Source of the DNA: Deltaproteobacteria bacterium
Lineage (GTDB): Bacteria; Desulfobacterota; Binatia; UBA1149; SPBQ01
NCBI GenBank assembly: GCA_029262375.1
Contig: JAJCZM010000035.1
Span: forward strand, 1 to 32,533
Direction: 5' to 3'
Length of the DNA: 32,533 nucleotides
A model generated the notes under the pieces. The model did not search any database and was not told where the DNA came from. It saw only the letters and a list, made by a program, of their open reading frames with translations. A program made the position numbers and the translations under genes. Below, piece by piece: positions 16,344-23,328 of the stretch. Every line of letters begins with the position of its first letter. Position 1 is the first letter of the stretch.

Positions 16344-19300
16344 GCGCTGGTACGGTAGACGTCGAAGGCATCCTTGGTTCGCTCAAGCAGTTCCAACGCA
16401 ACACGGTCGACTACGTCTTTCGGCGGCTCTACACCGACGACAATCCAACGACCCGCTTCCTCGTCGCCGACGAGGTCGGGCTCGGCAAGACGATGGTCGC
16501 GCGCGGGCTCATTGCCAAGACGGTCGAGCACCTACGCCGCGAGACCGGCGTAAAGCGTATCGACATCGTCTACATCTGCTCGAACGCAGCGATCGCCAAA
16601 CAGAACATCAATCGGCTCAATATCTTTCGCGACGCCGAGTTTCAGCACGCCACGCGGCTGACCCTGCTCCCGGTCAAGCTCAAGAATCTGCGCGACAACG
16701 AGGTCAACTTCGTCAGCTTCACGCCCGACACGAGTTTCGATCTCAAGTCACGAGGCGGCCGTGTCGAAGAACGCGTGCTGCTCTACCATCTCATCAAGGG
16801 CCCGCTGCGCATGGACGGCCGTTCCCTGTCGCGCGTACTGAGATCCCGGGTCACGGGACGCTCCTGGCAACAGCACGTACGCAACTTCAACGAAACGATA
16901 GACCCGACGCTCAGGAAAGCCTTCGTCGCAGCCCTTCGCGCCGACGCCAAACTGCTCACAGACCTTCGCGACTGCGCCCACGAGTTCACGGCACTACGCC
17001 GACGCCAACCCAGCCGTGAGCAGAACCAACGGCGCAACGACATCATCGGCCGGCTACGTCACACCCTGGCGCGCGCATGCGTACGCGCACTCGAGCCCGA
17101 CCTGATCATCCTCGACGAGTTTCAGCGCTTTCGTCACCTACTCGAGATCGACGACCCCGACGACGCCACCCAGCTGGCGCAAACGCTGATGACCTATCGC
17201 GACGAAGAAGCGGAGCACGACGCACGCGTCGTACTGCTATCGGCCACGCCCTACCGCATGCTCACCTTGCGCAGCGACGAAGAAGAAGAAGACCACTACG
17301 CCGACTTCATCCACACCATGCGCTTCATGATGGAAGGCCGCGACGGTGCCGTAGAAGCGCTCGAAGCAGATCTCAAAACGCTGCGCCGCGGACTTCGCAA
17401 TCAGAACCGTGACACGGACACGGACGCGCTGGCCGCGCGCGAACGCGTCGAAGCGCTCATGCGGTCGGTCATGGTGCGCACAGAACGCGTGTCGGCGACG
17501 CTGCGCCAAGACGCCATGCTCACCGAATCGCCGCGCCCCGCGCATCTCGAAACCGACGACCTGCGCCGCGCCGCAGCGATCGGCAAAGTCGCGGCGCTGG
17601 TCGGCGCGGGCACCGTGGTCGATTACTGGAAGTCCAGCCCCTACCTGCTCAACATGATGCGCGGCTATCAACTCAAACAGAAGTTGAACGAACAGAGCGA
17701 GTCGCCCAGCAACGAACTGCAAGCTGCTGTTCGCGCTGCCCTGCCCTGGTCGCTGTCGACCAAAGCCATCCAGCGTTACGAGACCATCGATCCCGCCAAC
17801 GCGCGCCTACGCTCGCTGCTCGCGGACTACTTGGATACGGGTCTGTGGCGCTGCCTGTGGTTGCCGCCGTCGCTACCGTACTACGAACCGCAAGGGCCGT
17901 TCTTCGAAGTCGGCTCGGCTACGAAAGCACTCGTGTTCTCCTCGTGGAACATCGTACCGGACGCCATCGCCGCCGTGGGGTCCTACGAAGCCGAGCGACG
18001 CATGCTCGAACGCGACCAAGACACACCGCCCTACGACCAGCTCCACGAGAAACGCAGCCACCTACTTCAGTTTAAGAGATCGGGTGACCGACCGACGGGG
18101 ATGAACTCCTTGGCGCTGCTCTACCCCAGCCCGACGTTGGCCGGGTTGATCGACCCGCTCGCGATCGCGCTGGAGGTCGGCGCCGGTCGCTTACCGAACG
18201 CCAACGAGATCGTCGCCGTTGCGCGTGCGCGCGTGCGCACGGCACTCGTCGACGCCGGCGTCCCTATAGATTCCACCGACACAGACGGCCGCATCGACCA
18301 GGCCTGGTACTGGGCCGCCCTCGCCTACCTCGACCGCGACCATCAACCCGCGATTACGGACTGGTGCGACGACGAAGGCGGTTGGTTCAGCGCGATCACC
18401 GACGCCGAAGACGGCACGAGCAGCGGCTTGGATGCGCACCTGGAACACTTCCTGGAAGCCGCACGTGGGACGCTTGAGCTCGGACGCGTCCCCGATGACT
18501 TGGTAGACGTCGTCACAGAATTCGCGCTCGCCGGCCCGGCGGTCTGCACTCTGCGCACGCTGAGTCGGTTGGTGCCCGAACGCGCGCTCTCCGATCGCGC
18601 GATGCTCCAGACCGCCGCGCGCATCGCCGACGGCTATCGCAGCCAATTCAACGTTCCGTCGACAAGCGCCATGCTACGCGCCGAACGCCCGTCTATTCCG
18701 TATTGGCGAGTCGTGCTGCACTACGCGCTCGACGGCAACATCCAAGCGGTGCTCGATGAGTATCTTCACGTGCTCCGCGACGGATTGGGCCTGACCGAGC
18801 GACAAGACGACAGCGCCTTGGCCGACATCGCCGACGCCGCCAAAGACGCCTTGTCGCTGCGCTCGTCGCGCGTACACATAGACGACGTCGCTGTTTCAAA
18901 CGGACGTATCGACATCACCCCAATCGGTATTCGCTCACGCTTCGCCCTGCGCTTCGGCGACATCAAAGACGACACCGACAAAACGCTCGTGCGCGCCGGC
19001 ACGGTACGCCAAGCATTCAACTCGCCGTTCCAACCGTTCATCTTGGCAACGACGTCAGTGGGCCAAGAAGGACTCGACTTCCACCCCTACTGCCACGCGC
19101 TCTACCATTGGAACCTACCGTCGAACCCCGTCGACCTCGAACAACGCGAAGGCCGAGTACACCGCTACAAAGGCCACGCCGTTCGCAAGAACGTTGCGCT
19201 CGACATCTCGATGGCAGGACTGCTTGACGACTGGGACGGCCGAGGCGATCCATGGCAGTTCTTGTTCAGCGCTGCAGCCGCACGCGTTGAAGATCGCGCC

Positions 19301-19552
19301 GGCGATCTGATTCCATACTGGATCTATGAAGTCGAAGGCGGCGCGACGATTGAACGCAGGATTCCGGAGCTGCCGTTGAGTCGGGAGGTTGGCGAGCTTG
19401 AAAGACTGAAGCGTGGGTTGGCGGTTTATCGGTTGGTGTTTGGGCAGCCGCGGCAGGGGGAGTTGATGAGTTATTTGGAGGAGACGGTCGAGGCGGAACA
19501 GGGCTCGTCGCTTGAGGGATTGAGAATTTCGTTGAGTCCGCCGGGACGCTGA
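16340..19552 (+). CDS. SNF2/RapA-like SF2 helicase of the DUF6361 module
   Basis: A 1070-residue ATPase. Walker A is ADEVGLGKTMVARG (about 43-56). Motif II is LIILDEFQRF (about 256-265), with DEFQ in place of DEAH. Motif III is LLSATPYRML (about 299-308). The C-terminal lobe has TSVGQEGLDFHPY (about 905) and DLEQREGRVHRYKG (motif VI, about 932-945). These place it near the DrmD/RapA branch of SNF2-like helicases, which move on double-stranded nucleic acid. About 570 residues separate motif III from the C-terminal motifs, far more than in a plain SNF2 core, suggesting an inserted recognition domain. The ATG at 16340 overlaps the nuclease stop by four bases. The last 200 bases change composition sharply. 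Likely the motor that drives the PLD nuclease. Confidence 0.85.
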   Translation: MSAGTVDVEGILGSLKQFQRNTVDYVFRRLYTDDNPTTRFLVADEVGLGKTMVARGLIAKTVEHLRRETGVKRIDIVYICSNAAIAKQNINRLNIFRDAEFQHATRLTLLPVKLKNLRDNEVNFVSFTPDTSFDLKSRGGRVEERVLLYHLIKGPLRMDGRSLSRVLRSRVTGRSWQQHVRNFNETIDPTLRKAFVAALRADAKLLTDLRDCAHEFTALRRRQPSREQNQRRNDIIGRLRHTLARACVRALEPDLIILDEFQRFRHLLEIDDPDDATQLAQTLMTYRDEEAEHDARVVLLSATPYRMLTLRSDEEEEDHYADFIHTMRFMMEGRDGAVEALEADLKTLRRGLRNQNRDTDTDALAARERVEALMRSVMVRTERVSATLRQDAMLTESPRPAHLETDDLRRAAAIGKVAALVGAGTVVDYWKSSPYLLNMMRGYQLKQKLNEQSESPSNELQAAVRAALPWSLSTKAIQRYETIDPANARLRSLLADYLDTGLWRCLWLPPSLPYYEPQGPFFEVGSATKALVFSSWNIVPDAIAAVGSYEAERRMLERDQDTPPYDQLHEKRSHLLQFKRSGDRPTGMNSLALLYPSPTLAGLIDPLAIALEVGAGRLPNANEIVAVARARVRTALVDAGVPIDSTDTDGRIDQAWYWAALAYLDRDHQPAITDWCDDEGGWFSAITDAEDGTSSGLDAHLEHFLEAARGTLELGRVPDDLVDVVTEFALAGPAVCTLRTLSRLVPERALSDRAMLQTAARIADGYRSQFNVPSTSAMLRAERPSIPYWRVVLHYALDGNIQAVLDEYLHVLRDGLGLTERQDDSALADIADAAKDALSLRSSRVHIDDVAVSNGRIDITPIGIRSRFALRFGDIKDDTDKTLVRAGTVRQAFNSPFQPFILATTSVGQEGLDFHPYCHALYHWNLPSNPVDLEQREGRVHRYKGHAVRKNVALDISMAGLLDDWDGRGDPWQFLFSAAAARVEDRAGDLIPYWIYEVEGGATIERRIPELPLSREVGELERLKRGLAVYRLVFGQPRQGELMSYLEETVEAEQGSSLEGLRISLSPPGR

Positions 19553-19571
19553 GCGAGGCGGTTAGGTTCAC

Positions 19572-19712
19572 TCATCGTCGAAGTAGTCTGAGTCCATCTT
19601 TGGGATAGATAAGTAGATATGGGTTATAGAGTTCCGCGAACAAGTTGTCCTTGCCCACATCCTCGCAGTATTCGAGTTCAGAGCAATTTGGACAAGCTGA
19701 ATTGTCACTTCG
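19572..19712 (-). pseudogene. possible remnant of a small Cys-containing protein
   Basis: On the minus strand this frame reads CPNCSELEYCEDVGKDN and then LFAELYNPYLLIYPKDGLRL before a stop at 19572. The sequence looks more protein-like than the other frames, with a CPxC knuckle. However, no start codon lies ahead of it except an internal GTG, and a stop lies just upstream. It may be the 3' end of a decayed gene, or chance. It sits between the helicase stop and the terminator of the small minus-strand operon. Confidence 0.25.
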
Positions 19713-19777
19713 GGTTTATGCCGAAGGCGAAGGGATTCTTCAGTGAGGTGTGGGGTACGGAACCGATTGAGCCGCGC

Positions 19778-19814
19778 AATAATAAAAGACCCTCGGTGGG
19801 GTACCAGAGGGTCT
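19778..19814 (-). terminator. intrinsic terminator of the small minus-strand operon
   Basis: A perfect 8-base stem (agaccctc at 19787-19794 with gagggtct at 19807-19814) encloses a 12-base loop. On the minus strand the stem is followed by TTTTATTATT, as in a Rho-independent terminator. It lies 22 bases after the stop of the 61-residue gene. In the plus direction there is no T-run. Confidence 0.8.
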
Positions 19815-19836
19815 GTGAGCCGGCTGTCTTGTGGAC

Positions 19837-20022
19837 TTATTTCGCGCCGGTACGAAGTTCGAGCTTCGTGATCGCGTCCATGATCATTTTCGCCCCGCGG
19901 TAGCACTGAGCGAATATCAATAACAATTCAGGATCGCATCGACGATGTTCCAGTTGTTGTTCTATATCTCTTATTGATAATCGAGTTGCATAAACCTTAC
20001 GTCGGACGACGTTAAGGTCCAC
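19837..20022 (-). CDS. small helical protein, 61 residues
   Basis: Starts with GTG at 20022, seven bases behind a strong AGAGGAG ribosome site. The chain (VDLNVVRRKVYATRL, SIRDIEQQLEHRR, DPELLLIFAQCYRGAK, then MDAITKLELRTGAK) looks like three amphipathic helices and is soluble. No family was recognised. Its start overlaps the last codons of a 25-residue reading frame upstream, and a clean intrinsic terminator follows, so this is a self-contained small operon. It lies antisense to its neighbours between two defence modules; a small regulator or antitoxin is possible, but that is inference. Confidence 0.6.
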   Translation of the reverse strand: MDLNVVRRKVYATRLSIRDIEQQLEHRRCDPELLLIFAQCYRGAKMIMDAITKLELRTGAK

Positions 20023-20089
20023 TGCTGATCTCCTCTGGGTGTAGGGCGCGCATGATTCTCGCGCCACGTGACGTAACTAAGTCGTACAT
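20012..20089 (-). CDS. 25-residue small open reading frame coupled to the 61-residue gene
   Basis: The frame begins ATG at 20089, four bases after GGAGG, and encodes MYDLVTSRGARIMRALHP and a short tail ending at a TAA (20012-20014). The stop lies inside the start region of the next gene, giving an 11-base overlap, a usual arrangement for translational coupling. It could be a real micro-protein or a leader peptide that controls the next gene. No family was recognised. Confidence 0.45.
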   Translation of the reverse strand: MYDLVTSRGARIMRALHPEEISSGP

Positions 20090-20094
20090 GGTAC

Positions 20095-20169
20095 CTCCAC
20101 GCGCAGAGAGTTTGGGCGGCCAGGGTGACCGGACCTGAATATGTAGACTCTCTCTGCGTGCCCAATATA
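20095..20169 (-). promoter_or_regulatory. promoter-like site and stem-loop ahead of the small operon
   Basis: On the minus strand a TATATT (-10-like, 20164-20169) lies 17 bases after a weak TTTCGG. The presumed transcript start falls next to an inverted repeat: cgcagagag at 20102-20110 and ctctctgcg at 20150-20158, a perfect 9-base stem with a 39-base loop. The stem ends a few bases before the GGAGG ribosome site at about 20094-20098. It could be an operator or a 5'-UTR structure that controls translation of the small operon. Confidence 0.4.
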
Positions 20170-20621
20170 CCCGCGTGCGCGGTTTTCCGAAAGGCCCACT
20201 TTGGTATGCGAGGCAGGCAAGGCTGACGTCTCCGCGCACCACATGCACACGACGATGCTGGGACGAGCCGTCGCCCCCTCCTGGGCCGGAACGAAACATT
20301 TGCAATTCAATATAGTTGCGCCCCTCGACGATAACTCGGAGTGGGGATATGGGCTATCTATCCTCCTCCAATGCGGCCGACCCGTGCACGAGGAAATTCA
20401 ACGAACCGGCGCTGGCGTTGGCCGCTATTGGGTGACACGACTATCAACGCGCCATGGAGTCGGACTGCGCTGAACCAGGGGCGACATCTCAGGGGCCGCG
20501 AAGGAGCTCGTTGGCCGCGATCAGAGCGCAGCGGCCCCCCAGTCTGCGCGAACATACAACGGACGAGCCAGCCTAGATCTCACCACTCACTAGGATCTCT
20601 TCTGATAATGGTGACACATCG
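20170..20621. other. intergenic region ahead of the GHKL gene, no gene supported
   Basis: About 450 bases of mixed composition, less GC-rich than the neighbouring genes. Short frames exist on both strands but none has a ribosome site with protein-like content. The promoter of the GHKL gene should lie in its right part; I see no clear consensus. A five-codon frame (ATG at 20608) ends in TGA overlapping the GHKL start, which may be chance. Confidence 0.4.
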
Positions 20622-22577
20622 ATGACTGATACCTACAGAATGACGGTAGACCTAAACGTGCTCGATCACCTCGGGATCAACCTCTACAGCAATATTGCCG
20701 CCGTCCTGACTGAAGCCGTTGCGAATGCCTGGGATGCCGATGCTGAGCAGGTAGATATCAAAATCGACCCGGACGGCAACTGGATAGAGATAGTCGATGA
20801 CGGGATCGGCATGTCCGTCGACGACATGAACAACAAGTACCTACGGGTCGGGTATCGGCGCCGTGATGACGATTCTGAGCATGGCAAGACTACCGCGAAG
20901 GGTCGCCCAGTAATGGGCCGCAAAGGTCTCGGCAAACTTTCCTTGTTCTCGATCGCCAATGTAATCGAGCTTGAGTCGGCTGCCGATGGATCGGCTCACG
21001 GTCTTCGCATGACCGTGGCTGGCATTCACGAGTCGGTCGAGAAGAAAGAGCCGTTCTATAGTCCTGAATCCCTTGAGGCGGAACTAATCGGCGTAACTAA
21101 GGGAACGCGCATACATCTGCGCGATATCAAACGCCAGCGTCTCGGCCGCGGAGCATCGGCACTGCGCAAACGCCTGGCTCGCCGCTTCTCGGTGATCGGG
21201 GAGGCACATGGGTTCAAGATCCATCTCGACAGCAGCCCGATCACCGCTTCCGATCGCGGCGACCTTCCAGTGGTGCAGTTCCTCTGGCAGCTAGGCGATG
21301 ACGCGCTCGACTTAGCTTCCGCGCCACAGCTGCTGGAAAACGAATCGCTTTCCAATGCGTCAGAGGGATGGGATCCCTCGTGGCAAGTCAGCGGCTGGAT
21401 CGGCACAGCAAGGTTTCCAAAGCAGCTCGATAGCGAGGATGCGGGAAACCTAAACGGTATCGTCGTCTTCGCTCGAGGTCGGCTATTTCACGAGAACGTT
21501 CTTGACAAACTGAATGATGGACGGCTCTACACGAAGTACCTCACCGGGCAGATCGAGGCAGATTTCCTCGATACAGACGATGAGGCGGATATCGCAACCA
21601 GCGATCGCCAGCGGGTCCAGGAGGATGACCCGCGGTATGCCAAGCTGATCGCTTTCCTAAAGTCGCGCCTAACAGAGGTCGAGAAACGCTGGAACGAGTG
21701 GCGCGAGAAACACGAGGTCCAAAAGGCCAAGGACGAATCCCCCGCTCTGAGGGAGTGGCTGGATTCCCTGGGTGGCGGTTTTCGAAAGAGCGCGGAGACG
21801 CTCATCGCCAAACTCAGCGCGCTGCCTGTGGACAACGAGGAAGATCGTAAGCTGCTGTACCGACACGGGGTTCTTGCGTTCGAGAGAATGAGACTAAGAG
21901 GATCAACGGAAAAACTCGTAGCCAGTGTCAAAAGCGTCGACCAACTGTTGGTACTCCTTGCCGATCGCGATTCACTGGAGGCGTCGCTCTACCGCGACAT
22001 TGTGAAATCAAGACTTGATGCGATTCGGAACTTTGAGACTTTGGTCGACGAAGACGCCAAAGAGAAAGCGCTCCAGCAGTATCTCTTTGATCATCTGTGG
22101 TTGCTCGATCCGTCCTGGGAACGAGCAACCGGCAGCGAGTTCATCGAGAGCCGACTCCAAGAAGCAGGCGTGATCGTCTCTGACCTCACGAAAAAGGAAG
22201 CGCTTGGCCGCGTAGACCTCAAGTATCGAACCACGGCCGGCAAGCACATTATCGTGGAACTCAAGAAGGCAGGGCGGCGGATGAAGCTGATCGAACTCCA
22301 AGAACAGGGACAAACCTATGTCGACAAGCTGCGAAAGATCCTGGCGGCACAAAACGAGACCACCCCAAACATCGAGGTGGTATTCATCCTGGGCAAGCCA
22401 GTCGAAGAGGAAGCGTCGAACCCCGAACGCTTGAAGGCTTCGATGGAGGCGATCTCGCCCGGTAGCCAGGTCATTCACTACGACACTCTAATTCAGGGTG
22501 CGCAGAAGGCCTACTCGGAATATCTCGAACAGAGCAAGACACTCGACAGACTTGAGAGAATCGTTGAGGGGATTTGA
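20622..22577 (+). CDS. GHKL-ATPase/PD-(D/E)XK protein, BbrUII/HgiDII-type restriction-like
   Basis: A 651-residue protein. The N terminus is a GHKL (Hsp90/MutL-like) ATPase: N box EAVANAWDADAEQVDI (31-46), VDDGIGMS (58-65, the Mg/ATP Asp), and lid MGRKGLGKLSLFSIA (98-112). The centre is charged and helical. The C terminus looks like a PD-(D/E)XK nuclease of the DUF4263/Shedu type: QQYLFDHLWLLDPSWE (about 485-500), GRVDLKY (Asp about 532) and IIVELKKAG (Glu-x-Lys about 545-547). Single proteins with GHKL and nuclease domains include the BbrUII/HgiDII restriction family. The ATG at 20622 has GGTG seven bases upstream. No methyltransferase lies next to it, so it may act alone or rely on DrmMI. 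Family assignment from pattern recognition. Confidence 0.8.
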   Translation: MTDTYRMTVDLNVLDHLGINLYSNIAAVLTEAVANAWDADAEQVDIKIDPDGNWIEIVDDGIGMSVDDMNNKYLRVGYRRRDDDSEHGKTTAKGRPVMGRKGLGKLSLFSIANVIELESAADGSAHGLRMTVAGIHESVEKKEPFYSPESLEAELIGVTKGTRIHLRDIKRQRLGRGASALRKRLARRFSVIGEAHGFKIHLDSSPITASDRGDLPVVQFLWQLGDDALDLASAPQLLENESLSNASEGWDPSWQVSGWIGTARFPKQLDSEDAGNLNGIVVFARGRLFHENVLDKLNDGRLYTKYLTGQIEADFLDTDDEADIATSDRQRVQEDDPRYAKLIAFLKSRLTEVEKRWNEWREKHEVQKAKDESPALREWLDSLGGGFRKSAETLIAKLSALPVDNEEDRKLLYRHGVLAFERMRLRGSTEKLVASVKSVDQLLVLLADRDSLEASLYRDIVKSRLDAIRNFETLVDEDAKEKALQQYLFDHLWLLDPSWERATGSEFIESRLQEAGVIVSDLTKKEALGRVDLKYRTTAGKHIIVELKKAGRRMKLIELQEQGQTYVDKLRKILAAQNETTPNIEVVFILGKPVEEEASNPERLKASMEAISPGSQVIHYDTLIQGAQKAYSEYLEQSKTLDRLERIVEGI

Positions 22578-22678
22578 GTCACGGCCACATGCCAAGGATC
22601 ATTCCATCCCCTGCGGTACCGGCCGAAGTCTTAATCTTCGTGTCCGTTCAAAGCCAAAGCCCCGCCGGCCAGACTGAC

Positions 22679-23104
22679 CTAAGCAATTTCGCCGCGTGTG
22701 CTCGGTACGCGGCCGGCACTTCCGCTGGCAGCACAATCGCCGCTAACCCGAATCCAACAGAACCTGCCGAGCCGTACCGATTCGAGAACCTGCCGCCAGT
22801 TATGATTGTCCGCAAAGATGTTAAATGTACGCAACGCGGAGTGCGAGCGGGCTTGCAGCCCCTTGTGATCGGCATTGATTATAATGCAGGCCTCCGCGTC
22901 CGCCTGGAACACCGCTTCAATATCGTCGTCTACGCCAGGTTCGCTAGCCAGGCACCAAGCAGCCGCACTCCACCAATCATCGAGAGATACGCCAAGCTGT
23001 TTCGCAAACTCCTTTCGGACTTCAGGTTCCATATCTGCCAGCGCGGCAAACGGCCGTTCAACCCCATGCCGCGTTGCCCACGTATCAAAGAAGTTCTCGT
23101 CCAT
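22679..23104 (-). CDS. unknown 141-residue protein divergent from DISARM
   Basis: Start ATG at 23104, five bases after AGGAG. The chain begins MDENFFDTWATRHGVERPF, continues with acidic helices (MEPEVRKEFAKQLGVSLDDW) and then SAAAWCLASEPGVDDDIEAVF and ADHKGLQARSHSALRTFNIF. The final 25 residues are irregular and may reflect a frameshift. No known family. The 224 bases between it and drmD must hold the promoters of both directions, so it is placed as a possible regulator or accessory gene of DISARM; nothing in the sequence proves this. It faces the end of the GHKL gene, about 100 bases away. Confidence 0.55.
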   Translation of the reverse strand: MDENFFDTWATRHGVERPFAALADMEPEVRKEFAKQLGVSLDDWWSAAAWCLASEPGVDDDIEAVFQADAEACIIINADHKGLQARSHSALRTFNIFADNHNWRQVLESVRLGRFCWIRVSGDCAASGSAGRVPSTRGEIA

Positions 23105-23328
23105 CAGGTCTCCTCGTAAGCGCTCGTTCGATTTGTCCGCCGCGACACTGATCGCTCCACCGTAGGTACCGGCCGCGGTAGCGTCACTGACCAATCCTCA
23201 AGTGTTACCAAGCCGCGAAAGTTCTGTGTACTAGGGATTCCCCGTATGACTTTCCTCACAAGCCCGCATTCCACTCAAGGATATCGATGAGCTAACCTCC
23301 CCCTTTCCGGAGTCGCTGCTATCTGACC
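23105..23328. promoter_or_regulatory. divergent intergenic region, likely DISARM promoter
   Basis: A 224-base spacer between the minus-strand unknown gene and drmD. It holds the AGGAG ribosome site of the former. A weak sigma70-like pair is visible for drmD: TTACCA, 18 bases, TACTAG, ending near 23234. No inverted repeat stood out. No strong ribosome site precedes drmD; a GGAG lies 17 bases before its ATG. Confidence 0.3.

Noticed and set aside
22574..23119. 181-residue plus-strand frame after the GHKL gene
   Set aside because: Mostly antisense to the minus-strand gene with a good ribosome site, and not protein-like.
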